A DNA stretch of 64,000 bases from Pisaster brevispinus (Eukaryota > Echinodermata > Asteroidea > Forcipulatida > Asteriidae): contig JAMKCF010000031.1 of assembly GCA_023634235.1 (NCBI GenBank), positions 124,001 through 188,000 on the forward strand, read 5' to 3'. Shown here one piece after another: positions 25,111-37,400 of this stretch (the stretch's first letter is position 1; the number at the start of each line of letters is the position of its first letter). The position numbers and the translations under genes are program-made. The notes under the pieces were generated by a model that ran no database searches, was not told the DNA's origin, and was given only the letters and a program-made list of their open reading frames with translations.

Positions 25111-26712
25111 AATGAGTTGACGAGTTCCTTATTCGGGAAAATATCACAACGGGCTCCACTATGTTTACGAAAAGCCGTTTGAAGACTGCAAAATGATCGC
25201 AGTTCATTGACACACAATGGAGATTGCTTATTTGAATAACACAGGATGTACCTCGAACATGTATGTAATAGTTATGTACATACAAATTGACAATCACCAG
25301 ATTGCAGAAGAGACTAAATTAATGATTTCTTAAAGCGTTGAATTTGTTAACGGCATTCCTAGTAACAATCGAAAAGGTAAATCAGGGGTTTTCAAATCGG
25401 AAGCTTTCTTTTTAAAAAATTTGCTAGTGATGATAACAAAACATCCGAGATAATGTTGACATCTTATTACAGTGTGCGGAAAAATTTACCCAAAAGTTTT
25501 CATCTCAATTTGTCAAACCAAAATGCTTTTCTTAAAATGACAAAATAGCCTAGTGATCACTTGTTGCAATAACGATCAAAGAATTCCTCAAAGTTTAACC
25601 AGCAACCAATAAACCTATTATAATCAAATTATAACAAATTTCTTCAAATGGGCCGTCAGTTGATTCTTCCTAGTTGACTCAAAACTATTACATCACGTAG
25701 AAGAATAACATTTTAAATATATTAATATCTAAAATTATAAAACACTGCTATAACATGTTGGACAAATTCAGCTAGATAGTCTTTTCGAATCCGGTTTTGT
25801 TAGAGAATTTTTACTTTTTCAAAGAGCAACATTTGATTATTACGCAAATAATTATGACTTTAACACTCTTCGAAAACTACGCATAGAACTGGTATTACCG
25901 TTTACCACAATTATTTTTTTTAACAACGTTTATAACCCCCTTGATATTCTCCAAATGAACAAGTGAAAACATTAAAGAAAAACATGCGAACAGGTGTTGA
26001 CGAAATCATAATACGTTACATCAAAACATGAATCTGAGATCGTAAGCTCACATTAATTCGCATGTTTATCAACATTACACGTTCTCGTGGATTACCAGCG
26101 GACTCGGTGGAGGGTGGGAGCGGGTTGGTCAAAATATCCACTCTTGCCGGACATTCATAATCATTACCGTGTACATCTGCAGTACATACTTGCAAACATT
26201 AGTCCATAGTTATTTAACTAATCAATTTTAACAACCATTTTTTGTTTCAAATCTTGCACCGGACAGAAGAGTGACTGGGCAAGATTTTGTTTCGAGATCA
26301 CTTTAATACTCACATGAACCCCCCCCCCAAAAAAAAAGAAGCTTGCATCCAATCACAAAGAAATATAACGTTTGCAGTTATGAAGAAACCACAATTGTAA
26401 ACAATTTCGAACCGAAGTGCACAATTTGACAGTATGCATTTTATGCTCAGTAAACAATGTCAAGTCAGACCGTAATCCCTGATGAAAATTAACTCGATCA
26501 TCTCCAACGCATTATTTGTGCAATGCAAAAAGCAAACAATTATCAAACGTGAAAAGTTTGATATTTTGATGGTCAAAATATAAACTATTGAAGTCCTGTA
26601 TATCACCACTCAGCAATTTCTCAGTAATAATCAAATCAATGTCACAAAACAGAAGCTTGAATGGGTAAATTATTTGGTATTTCATGAGAATTTGGTATTC
26701 ATATGATTATCA
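25111..26712. other. upstream flank of Fezf, non-coding
   Basis: AT-rich sequence with no frame worth calling. A small complex patch at about 26085-26165 includes a GGATTA (Otx-type) word near 26088 and a GC-rich stretch. Otherwise nothing recognised. Confidence 0.35.
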
Positions 26713-26714
26713 TT

Positions 26715-26757
<43 letters not shown>

Positions 26758-26773
26758 TGTATTTATGTATTTT
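26713..26773. repeat. (TTTA)n microsatellite
   Basis: About 13 TTTA/ATTT units. Confidence 0.95.
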
Positions 26774-27439
26774 TCCCCTGCTAAATGCACGGAGGAAACG
26801 AACCGGTGCCGTAAGACGGTTGAAAGGAGATGAACATGCAATAGACGTTTCATTCCACGTTTGATTTTCACAATACGTGAATGCCAAAAACATACAAACC
26901 GAAATGTTTTCTTGGAGAAGCAATATGTGGTTCAAAATAGGGGAGTAAGATTTCCTGCTGATGATTATTGTAAACATGGCTGAAAACACGAAGTACAGCC
27001 AATAATCCTTTAGAAATATCAATAGCAAGATTAATGATAATAACAACAATTATAATCAAAATGCAAATTTGTTTGCAGTGTTTTTAATGCAGTGTTTGCT
27101 TTTTCTGATAATTCAATGAAATATCGATTAAACAACTCTTGAGCAAAGATACTATTACGTTAGCTATTATGCCAATGAAACGCAGATCTGTAAAATTTAA
27201 AGTGACTGTGTTTTGAAACTCACAAGAAAGGAAATTCCAGGTCGCAACAAAAAGTTGATTTCTGCCTTATTACAGATAAACACTGAAACATGTTGAAAAA
27301 AACTTACACAACGCTACAGCTACACTCACCGATGAGAAGTAAGAGCAGAATCTTGCAAAGAAAACAAAAAGGCCCTGCTGCCTCAAATGAACTGAATACG
27401 GAGGGGGGAAAAAATAAAGCTTCCCTCTCCGAAATCTTC

Positions 27440-27860
27440 CCAACACACGCAAAGGCTGATGAGAGCGCTACTTTTGTTCGCCTCCCGTGGTGATGTTACT
27501 GATTGCTAGAGTACCATGTCCCATGAAGACGAGTCGTGTGACATGTGGAGACAGATGATCTACCTTTAGTAGGTGCGGGAGTTTGAACTAGGCAAAGCAA
27601 CCCCGGCTGTCAATCATTGCCCGACGATGACCAACTGACAAACGCACAATGGTAAATATTATTCTCCCTATGCTTGCTCGTACGCCCATGCAACATCAGA
27701 ACCCCGCTAATCCTCTATTAGCCAATCACAGACCGACTCAGAGCCGTGGTCATTTTTCTCTCTTCTTCTACTGCTCGTTCATTTTCTAGCGCTCCGACTC
27801 TCAAACTGTGCGCCACAGCTTGCTGCAAAACCTCGTGTGAAACATATCATCTAAGATCAC
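27440..27860. promoter_or_regulatory. candidate regulatory block 2.6-3.0 kb upstream of Fezf
   Basis: A complex, CpG-containing, repeat-free patch in AT-rich surroundings. It contains an exact inverted pair GCTAAT-CCTCT-ATTAGC at 27706-27722 that overlaps an Otx-type TAATCC (27708-27713) and is followed by a CCAAT word (27723-27727). Clustered homeodomain-type sites next to a developmental gene suggest an enhancer or distal promoter. This is inference from words only. Confidence 0.35.
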
Positions 27861-27945
27861 ATCACGGCTGCAAAGTCCTAATTTTTTACAACTAATAAAA
27901 CTATAATTTGAATATTTAGATAAAAAAGCATGATGTGTATTCGAT

Positions 27946-28305
27946 TTAAAGGTATTATACAGCATTGGTAAGGATACAAAATGTTTAATTGTAGTCTGAA
28001 TGCTTACTAATTATAAAGTTCATAACGGAAACATTTTTTTTCTGTGAAATTTCCCTCTGAAATGAAGTCATATTAGAGAAAACGCATCTGAAAACTTTAT
28101 TTAAAAAAACGCAACAGCTGATTTCAGTTGTTAAAACCAAAATTAAGGACAATGCATGTGTATGCTGATAATGATGCATGGTTTTTCACTTCTCCAGACT
28201 CACAAAACGGATTAGGTAAACATTTTCACAGGTTTGTTATTTCATGTATATATGGTTGAACACGAACACTGTCTGCGACTATTTTTGTCAGCTCTACCAA
28301 GCCTG
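27946..28305 (-). mobile_element. MITE-like repeat, family C copy 2
   Basis: Inverted copy of 21661-22047. Both ends retain the terminal words TATTATACAGCATTGGTA (left) and AGCTCTACCAA (right). The shared interior includes TGCATGGTTTTTCACTT and CACAGGTTTGTTATTTCATG. Confidence 0.75.
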
Positions 28306-28544
28306 TTTTGAATTTGCTGAACGAGGATTGTTTCGTTGTTGAAAAAACAAACAAAAACATTTTCATCCCATGGCGGAAAAATCAAGTCTTACTTGTTGAT
28401 AAAGGCCTACCATGTCTTTGCTGATGCCCAAATGAAAATCAATTTACACATATGTCCGTGTGTACTAATTCATGTGAATACGGTCATGTATGAACAACGA
28501 ATACATTTTTCCGAATTCCAAAATCTACTGCGGCAGGGGCAGTA

Positions 28545-28680
28545 GAAAAAATAGCAATACAAGTCCCCAAGGAACAAGTCTACGCAGCAAAATAGACAAA
28601 TATACTGTACATGGTGTTACCGCAAACTGAATACACATAGATACCTCACCTAGCAATGCTTCAAAACATATCAACTACAT
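28545..28680 (+). repeat. dispersed repeat, family D copy 1
   Basis: Shares with 31800-31935 the blocks CAAGTC(C/T), (A/G)CGCAGCAAA, AATATAC and TGGTGTTACCGCAAA. It is followed here by ATACCTCACC...GCAATGC-TTCAAAAC, which in copy 2 appears inverted on the other side (GTTTTGAGGCATTGCATGGTGAG). This suggests an element with inverted subterminal modules. No coding frame. Confidence 0.6.
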
Positions 28681-29055
28681 TTTTGTTATGTTGCATGCAA
28701 TGTTGTCTGTATGAGTTAACAGAGTAAATGAACAGGGTTTTTTTTATTGCTCCGGGGGAGGCGTATTTGAGAGTGTATTCACATTCTCGTTTTAAAAAGA
28801 TATTTGAGAGGATCGAAACATATTGAAATGTCACCACTCACCACCTTTCGGGTTTGTCTAAATTATAAAGTCATTTAAAAGACTAGAAATTAAACTAACC
28901 TACTCAATAGTTCAAACTATCGTGTCAGCTATTGAGTTGGAACTTTATTGGCAGCATGCAGCCGCCATGATCATTGAAGCAACATCTTTGGAACGATTTG
29001 TATTGTAGGATAAAACTCGATAGGGTTAGGTGTGTGATACTTCAGGTACAAATGA

Positions 29056-29390
29056 AATAGCAACACTCGAAAAAGTCCAAAGGAGAGCTACAAAACTAGT
29101 CCCTAGAATCAAACACCTAACATATCCAGGTAGAGAAATTGAACCTGTTATAGTTTAGAACAACGCAGAACAAGGGGAGATCTTATCGAGATCTTCAAAA
29201 TAATTGGCTAGAGAAAACAGGCTAGGAAAGTTGTTTTAAATTGTCGTCCACACAGACAGAAGAGGACACAATCTTAAGTTTTTCAAACCAAGGCTATGAA
29301 AGCAACAAGATGTAGAAAGAGAGAGGTTTAATACATGGAACAGTTTTCCAACTTCAATAAACACAAACAAGAAATGTCATCAAGTGTAAG
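29056..29390 (+). pseudogene. decayed non-LTR retrotransposon, C-terminal end of reverse transcriptase ORF
   Basis: Conceptual translation in shifting plus-strand frames gives pieces typical of the C-terminal tail of CR1/Jockey-type reverse-transcriptase proteins. They are LEKVQRRATKLVP (from about 29069), RRTRGDLIEIFKIIG (about 29164-29208), GHNLKFFKPR (about 29268-29297) and RFNTWNSFPTSI (about 29325-29360). A frameshift separates the first two, and in-frame stops lie near 29155, 29209 and 29299. It is a dead 5'-truncated copy; no endonuclease or catalytic YADD box is present. Known family logic: this region follows the polymerase core in those elements. Confidence 0.85.
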
Positions 29391-31297
29391 TGACAGATTA
29401 ATATCACTATACGAGCAAACGTTTTGCTTGTTTCTTTGTTTATGAAAACAAAATACGACGATTACTGTGCTTATAAACTGATTACAGATGAAGTTATGAA
29501 ACAAGCCATTCAACAATATGCACTTAATATGTTTTAGGAATGTTTTATGCACAAGGGATGGGAAAACCTAACGCAATACAATAATTAAACAAGCCAACGG
29601 TCTAAGCTTGGTAAATCAAAATGTCACCAACACAAGCTAAATTTCACGTGGTTTAGTTACGATCTCACTCCCTTGCAAACAAGAAAAAACTGTATAGAGT
29701 ATCGCGCTTTGGAAATCAGAAGAACATGTATGATCGAAGTAGGAAACGACCTTTGTATTAATGGGCTCACCTTTGACTCACAAAGTAGTAAACAGGCAGG
29801 AAGTGAACTACTGTCCGGAAGAAAGAAATGCTTTCCAGTTAAGTCATCACTTTACAGACAACTGAACAGCGACTGACAGCAGACTTACCACCCAGATACC
29901 ACCCAAGTCCGCAAACTCAAGCTCTCTTTCCCCTTTTTTCGTGAGCACCCAGGGCATCGAGAACGCAACTTGGTGCTATGAAAAGACCAACAAGGCCCCC
30001 AATTAAGGGCGCTAGGGAGCACGCATGCATACAACGGCCGGCTTACAACGGAACAATCGACTCACAATGGGCCACAATTTAGACCGTTTGTTGTAAATTG
30101 GTTGGGAGGGGCTGGAATCCTGATCGTGTTTGCACAGACGCTTTCCTGTCAACCAGCTTCTAAGACAACAAGACAGTAGGGGAGAGGTTGAATGGAATGA
30201 CCACGCAATCTGAAACAATTGACCATCCACAAGATGGGCAATACCCCCTTCCCAGAAAGCCAAAGCCACAACGGTGTGAAAAAGCAAAAAGGGGGTGTTG
30301 CGAACCTCTCGCCAAAGTCTTGAGTAAGCGAATCTCCACTAACTGACAGGTGTCATCTGCTTGTTGACTCCCCTCTTAGTGGTTAAGGATGGGTGCACTT
30401 TAAGTTCTTCGCCAGAATGTATTGCCTGGAATGCCCCCAACATCCCAAATGGAATGTAAGTCTTTTTACCCAGAGTTTTTTTTAAACAACCCAACCTGCC
30501 CCGGGCATAACTCTCCCCCCCCCCCCGCAAAAAGCACAAGAAGTAAGAAACCTGTTGTATGCAGGCTCAATTATGTCGTTTACAGCAACACCTCGTTAAC
30601 GGCGAAGTTGCTTAATACAATACCCACTACTTGGTGAGGGGGGCATTATGTCTATTCAACAGTCCCGCGAAAGTTGGGGATCCAATCTCACTGGGGAACG
30701 AGATGGATAAAGTGAAGGGGAATAGAGCTTAGAGTCTGGAAATAAAAGGTACCATAGTTGTTCACCTAGACGCGTTTTCCCCAACAATGATCAGGTAGAC
30801 CCGTGGGTAGTTTTGTGAGGTTAGAGACCCACGGGGTTTCCATGCGTGACGCATCCCTAAACGAAAACAAGAGGCACGGGTGCATCACTATCAGGATGGG
30901 GTGCGAATTTCACGAGGGTTAGCGAACCAGAAGTCAAGAAAGTAATGTGGTTGTCAAAAAAGCTGACTTATGTTGGGACTTTTTTCGTCTTCCTTTTTGT
31001 TCCTAAAACACTCAATAAGCAGTGTTCTCTTTGTCAAATTAAACTCACTTGTTTTGTAAAACTATAAACTGAATGTCAGTAAAGGTTCCTTTTGCTACGG
31101 TAGTATAAGAAGAAACGCTATTCCACAAGTTTTGCTGTAGTATGGAACATCTTGCTCCAAAATCTTCAGTTTCATTCAATTTTCATCAAACACTGCTGTC
31201 CATCACAAAGTCATTGCATTCATTTAGCTCATTCACTTTAAACCTCATGCTGGTGTACTAGATAGTTGGTTGTCAGAATTGTTGAGCCGAATGTGAT
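29391..31297. other. non-coding spacer
   Basis: No gene recognised. A poly(C) run lies at about 30516-30527 and the 30000-30950 section is more GC-rich. Frames at 29673-29876, 30012-30287 and 30422-30637 have no family features. Confidence 0.35.
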
Positions 31298-31366
31298 TTT
31301 CCGCGTGCTTTAATCCTGAAGGATTTCCGCGTGTTTTTCTCCTGAAGGATTTCCGCGTGGTTTTCG
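31298..31366. repeat. 26-bp tandem repeat, about 2.6 units
   Basis: TTTCCGCGTG recurs at 31298, 31324 and 31350, exactly 26 bases apart, with the intervening TCCTGAAGGA also repeated. Confidence 0.9.
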
Positions 31367-31799
31367 CCCACCTCGTACCCAGCATATGGTCATATAAAAC
31401 GTCAATACTTTGAGTTTCTCTCTTAGTGAATATGACTTAATATCTGTTGTATATAAAATTACATTTTTTCGAAGATTACTTAATGTTTAAGGGGTTCATA
31501 ACCGGAGGCAGTTACCCTTAAAGGTTAGGTGAACAGTCGCTCTGTTGCACGGCAACGCATAACTCAGTATGGTGTCAGGGCCATGTTGTTAAAACTGAAT
31601 TTACCGCGTATAAGAATATCGTAAAGTATGTATGTTATAGTTAGTTTTTAATTGATATGTATGCAAATAACCGAGTGGAAAACAGTTTTACCGGTAACTG
31701 TTTAAGAAAAACTTGTAAAGAAAAGTAACAAATAAATACATGCTTTTGACTGCATTGTGATTCTATTTGAATATGAATACCTCTTCCAAAATAGCAAAA

Positions 31800-31935
31800 A
31801 AAATGTCTTTTATGGGTTTTGAGGCATTGCATGGTGAGATTTCAATGTAGAATAAATAACAAGACAAGTTCTCAAAGAGCAAATCTACACAGCAAAGTAT
31901 AAATATACACGTGGTGTTACCGCAAAGTGACGTTG
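31800..31935 (+). repeat. dispersed repeat, family D copy 2
   Basis: Matches 28545-28680 over about 75 bases ending in GTGGTGTTACCGCAAAGTGA. It carries the GAGGCATTGCATGGTGAG module upstream, in inverted orientation relative to copy 1. Confidence 0.6.
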
Positions 31936-32276
31936 CCTTCCTCTGCAAATAAAACAGCTCTTTATATAGCAACAGCACTCCTACCCCCATCCCCAGACTA
32001 CACAAGAAGAACTAAAAACAAGCCTTCACTACTCTGAGCCATTTCCGAAGATTTCTTGAAACTTAACTTTTTTATGAACACCACCGTCCGGATACTGTCA
32101 TGGGCAAGAAGAGCGTATCCGCAGAACACAATGACACTGATTTACTAAAATCTGCATTTTCTCGAAAACGTTACAACTTTTTTTACATTTTTTATAAAGA
32201 CGTTTACAGTAGGTTGTCCGGTGTTTTAAAAGGAAACAAGAATTATTTGAATAAATTCGCTTCGGCAAAACAACTT

Positions 32277-32436
32277 GGGCTCAGTTTCATAGAGCTGCTT
32301 CAGCAGACATTTTCGCTTACTAAGCAAGAATTAGCAGGATACCAGTCAGAAATTGTGCATGTGACCTGGTATTTTGGGCTGGTAACCTTATTCCGGTAAG
32401 CATCATTTCTGTTGTGCTTAGCTGCCGTGCCCTGGT
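32277..32436 (+). mobile_element. MITE-like repeat, family E copy 1
   Basis: Left end GGGCTCAGTTTCATAGAGCTGC, then GCTTCAGCAG; the middle has ACCAGTCAGAAATTGTGC and TATTTTGGGCTGGTAA; the decayed right end is GCTTAGCTGCCGTGCCC. Related copies lie at 54665-54830, 54851-55232 and 59588-59776. A 99-codon frame (32100-32399) runs partly through it and is therefore not credible as a gene. Confidence 0.65.
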
Positions 32437-34369
32437 ACGAGAGCTTCACGCAAAGTGCCTACTGGTTCAACACTAGACTTTTGAAAGAGTAACATTGAGG
32501 GAAAAACATTTAGATTCAAATGTGTGGGCTGTGCGCGTGTGTAAAACGCATACATTAATTTTCTTTGTTCAACCCAAAATTGTATGAATATTTATACACG
32601 AGGCCTACTTATCTATACTGACTTGTTAGGCATGAACAAAGCAAAACAATATTTAAATGCATTTCTCAAAGCAGCACTTTCAAACAGAAATATATATACT
32701 GCTAGGATTGGTAGTACAACCAAAATAAGTCGTTTATACCAAAATAAGCTTTTCGGGATATTAATAGTTTTTCCCCCGATCATAACACAGTATCATCATT
32801 TCTCCTCCTTACAATAACTCATAACCTCTCTTTTAGTTTTAAATTGAGCAAGGCGTTTTAAAACCATACGAAGTCTTTTATTTATACATTGGCAAGTCAA
32901 AAGGCACACCATGTGCTCCAGTCTTCTCGATTCCACTCCCTAACTCCCCCCAACACACTGTGTTTCAATTTCAACATATTGCATTATATCCATAATCCAA
33001 CCAGCCAAGCAAGCTAACATTCAATGGAAGGTGAATGATTAAAGAAAGAGAGAAGGGGTAGAAAAAAATGAATACATTTGAAAAAATATCCCCGTGCAAT
33101 CATCCATCAGCGACGACAATCACCGACACTGGCTATAGCGTGGGGGACCTCCATCACTCACTGTGCAAGCTCATCCTAAATATAACGCCCGGAACACGGG
33201 AAGCTTAACCAGTCTTGCTCTAATCCTGGTGGGTTCCCTCCGGCCCCGGCTCCCTCAGTCGCCCCGGTCACAAGCTCCGCTCCGATTCCCTAGCGGTCCG
33301 GGATTTTGGCGAACACACTAATCCTCAGCAAAAAGAACTCGTCGCCGACTACATCTTATAAAACCTTAATTTGTCTCCACCTCTATCTAAACATCGTTAG
33401 CAGACAAAGACTGGGTTGATTTAAAAGTAAAATCAAATTATGCTGATATAGACGGGGATGCATAACAAAACTACAGCAGCAACAGCCGCTCGGTTTGGCA
33501 AAATCCATTCTTTATATTTTACCAGTGGGGTGAGAATGAAAAGCTATCTACTTGATTGTGTGGACTTATGTCTCACAGTGTGTATGCCGTGTCACTGCCG
33601 GGCGTATTTTTTAACCAAAACGAATGAAGGGTATTACAATGAAAGCCCCCGTTCCAGGTAAGATTGCAGTTCGAAATGAAACATTGGTTTATTGCCGTAC
33701 CGTAAACAGTCACAATAATCACTTTTTGGGGTGAAGTTTGGAGCTTTTAGTCTGGGCGAGCTTTAGAATTTGGATTTAATTCGGAAAAGGATAATCTTGA
33801 AACATTAAGGTGCATTAATACAGAAATAATGACTTGAATAAGTATGCATCGTGAAGACGTGTCATCTCATAGATGAAATAAAAAAAATAAGACAAAACTG
33901 AAAACAAAAAACAACAACAACTTAACATGTAAAAAAACAAATAGAAACATCAATTGCGTCAGGAATTCATTAACCCGTATCGCCTCTTCAAGTTTTTCAT
34001 TTAGTTAAAAAATATGTGATCGGGAATTTGTTATGTAAGTTCAAACCAGACTTGATTAATGGTTCTGATTTGTAAATAAAAAAAGGAAATTTAAAAGGAC
34101 ATTGTCACATCCAAAAAAGAAGAAACGTTCTGGAAATGTTTAAACTTCACCATGACGGTGAGATACCTAAGTTTGCACATTGGAATTTAACAGCAAACCA
34201 ACAACTGTTGGTAAAACATAAGAAGCTAACAGGCCCTTTTGCATTACGCTATTGTCCTAATACAAAACATTGTAAAAGTAATATTTAGTTTGATTTTTTT
34301 TTCGAATACAAATGTTTACTTTACAAACCTGTGATAAAAAGATGTGTGTTTGTTCTTGCACCCGCCTCG
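32437..34369. other. non-coding spacer containing a CpG-rich patch
   Basis: Apart from 33100-33370 (listed separately) this is AT-rich sequence with A-rich runs near 33880-33950 and no recognisable gene. Confidence 0.35.
33100..33370. promoter_or_regulatory. candidate regulatory block about 8.4 kb upstream of Fezf
   Basis: A repeat-free, GC- and CpG-rich patch in AT-rich flanks. It carries two exact Otx-type TAATCC words, at 33221-33226 and 33319-33324. A cis-regulatory role is an inference; no promoter element such as a TATA box is clear. Confidence 0.3.
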
Positions 34370-34490
34370 GATGTTTGCTGTATAATTAAACACCCTGGCC
34401 ATTGTTTTAAGAATGGCGCAGGTCGTGGGGTTCAAATCCCACCCGTGTATTGTTGGATTTGTTTCCACATGACTCAATACATCACTTTGT
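34370..34490 (+). mobile_element. tRNA-derived SINE remnant, family S1 copy 1
   Basis: A-box-like CTGGCCATTGTTTTAAG (34395-34411) and a good B box GGGGTTCAAATCCC (34427-34440) stand at tRNA spacing. The downstream tail TTTCCACATGACTCAATACA matches the tail of the copy at 61944-62062 (CCCACATGACTCGTTACATG on its own strand). No folded tRNA. Confidence 0.6.
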
Positions 34491-37400
34491 ACAGTGTGCT
34501 TAACACACATCGGTGTACGGCTAGTAATCATGCTTTAAAGTGCAAAACTGGCAGTTTTTATCTTGCAACATTGTTGCAATTAACACCCAGTTTGATCGAG
34601 TTGAGCCTCTTACATGTGATTAAAAAAAAACAGACAATCATGAACAAGGTGTGATTGATGTGTCGAGTGCTAAATTGTGCAAAGGCTGACTGTAACCGAA
34701 ATGACGGTATCCCGTCACTTTCCATGATATGGAAATAAGTAAATTTCAAGATTTCTTTTTCGGAGCCAAAGAGTGTCAAATCTTTCAGACAAAATTTCCC
34801 ATTGGAGTTAACACAATCACATGCAAACACCTTTGAACATATTTTTTTTTTCACACGTGAGTAAAAATGTACCCGGGGTGTATTATGTCGTTTTTATTTA
34901 TTGTTATCAATTTTGTTTGAAATGCAATTGTGTCGAGACAGTTTCATAATGTGTCACTGAATTAGTGCGTCAGGCAGTGTGAAATACTAACCAACGAAGT
35001 GACGAAACATTTTCGAAACATTCTAACTCCTTACAGCTTTTTAAACCAATGGTCGTTTTTAAAAGCGAGCCGGCTTTGCAGCAACACAGTTTTGCCGGTA
35101 TCTTCGTTAGATATATTTAGTTGAGAGAGTGTTTTACTGTTCTCACTAACTTATATACTTATTTATCCCACCAGCAAATCTCCGAAGACCACTTTAGGAG
35201 CTCGTTGTGTTACTGGGAAGAAAATAGAGATGGTGAACGGCACGAAATGAAGTCAGAGAGGCATTTGAAAAAGAGCCTTCGTTCATTCGCGGTGGGTTGG
35301 ACTAATACATGCGAGCGAACCAGACGGGAGGATTTGCTGACAGTACGGTACATGAACGGCTGACCGAAAGGTGGAGAGGTGAAATCGAAAAATACAAGAG
35401 TGAGATAGAAATTGAAAGGAGAAAACATGGACGAAATTGCTATGATGAGAAAAATAGCCATCTTCCCACAGTCAAGTAAACCCAGATTAAGACTAAACTA
35501 AGGATTATCGTTGAACATTTTATTTGTCGTTTTATGTTCGGGTTAGTGTTATATATATATATTATTTGGTCTAATGTAACCGTCAATAAAACTGATTACT
35601 TTATTTATTTATTTTTACAATTTGCTGATTCTTTAGACAGATGTTTATTTACTTAATTTATACTGTACTTTTGTCTGTAGCTTGTAATAGATCATTGTGT
35701 TTAATAATTAAGGAAAACATTTGTTTAACTTTAGGGAAGCTTCTCTGTTAAAATGAATCGGCAAATATACATATTTTGATAAATGAATAGTAAGATTTCT
35801 TAGTCAAGTATGTTGTCCTGTAAATGTACCAGCTGCACGAGCCTTTTGTCGTTTTCCAAGTGATGGTCTCGGTGTTGTGTTTTATTTACTCACAGCAGTT
35901 TTCTCAACAATGAACATCTGTTTACTTAAAATATGCATCTCAGAATCTTCAGATAAACATTGGAGTAAAACCCCGGCGATGCTACGCTACACCCAACAAT
36001 GTGCATCGGCGTACACAAGCTTCATTCCCCGTTAATATCTTGGGTGTGTTTTTAGTCCCGAACCTACCCGTTATTTGTGTTGCATAGCAAGGGGTCGACT
36101 CATGGTTTGACAGAAACAAAAGAAGATACGAAGTTACTTGTTTAAATAACGGCGATAAAAGTATACTCTAAAGTTACCTGTCACTAAATGGCTGATTTGA
36201 GTTGATATGTCTCAGTGCTTATTTTTAATCGAAATTATAGCCCTATATTCATTATTTGTTTTGATATGTTTGTTTTCATTTTATTTTTCAACAATGTCCC
36301 CAAGGCTTTTTAAACGTTACATCACTTTTTCTTGTAAAAATCTAGTTAGAACAAGAGGCTTTCAAAAATACCGTATTTTTTGCACTGTCATCGTGAACTC
36401 CATAGGCCTACTTCTAACACTATACTTGAGCAAACAATGTAATTAAATTTTCTCCCATATAAAGGCATGGGATTACATAGTTGTTGTTTTTTCTCCCCCG
36501 AGGTATTTTGAAGCAACTATTTCGAAATGGTATTAAGATGTTTTCCTCACCTTTTTCAATTGTTACGATTACGGACAAGAAATGGCACTAAACGGTCGCT
36601 GGGTGACCGCAGACCACATACATTGACCCGTGTTTTGATTGGCAGGTTATGTATATGGCATCGAGACCGGACCCCTGCAGCGGACGCAGCTTGGGCCCAA
36701 GACAAACGCCTTGAGTTGGAAGCGATCATCGGTACAAAACGTGAGGCGATCGCCACGCCAAGGCAGGACGTGCACGACGGTATAACCCCGTTGGCTAAGA
36801 AAGATGTGACACACCAAGGTCGGACAGGGATAAAGACAGAGGACACATCAGGATGAACCAGAGCCACAAAAATAAAAAATTACAACAAAATGCAAGTTCC
36901 AGCGGATCAATCTCAAGGATAACTCATTGATGAATAACTCAAAGAATATGTAAACAAGAAGGGAAAGTTATTATAAAGATGTTACCAGGGAAAAACTAAT
37001 ACAAATAGTAAAGAGAACAGGGTCAGTTCAGGTCAATTCAGTAGGATGTTGTTTAACGAATGTGTGCGCGTCGATTATTTTGGGTGAGATGATAATTTGT
37101 GAATATCATTAGAGCGTTTAATTGGAATGCTAATTCGTTATCTAATGCGGGACTTATGATTCACGGAGCAGTGTCAGGAACATTGGTTGAAACACTATGG
37201 AGAAATATTTGAATAATATTATGAAAAAATTAATAGGAACAATAAAATGTTAAAGAATATAAATGTTGCCACACCATCATCATCACCGATGGTGCTGTTA
37301 TTTCTACTCGCATATATTCCGAATCCCACCCCGGCCTCTACCTCTGAATAGGACCTAAGACTTGTCGTTGACAAAACTTTCCAGTCGTTACTATCCAATA

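Noticed and set aside
30452..30475. TGGAATGTAA resembling the start of miR-1
   Set aside because: Only ten bases match and no flanking hairpin is seen.
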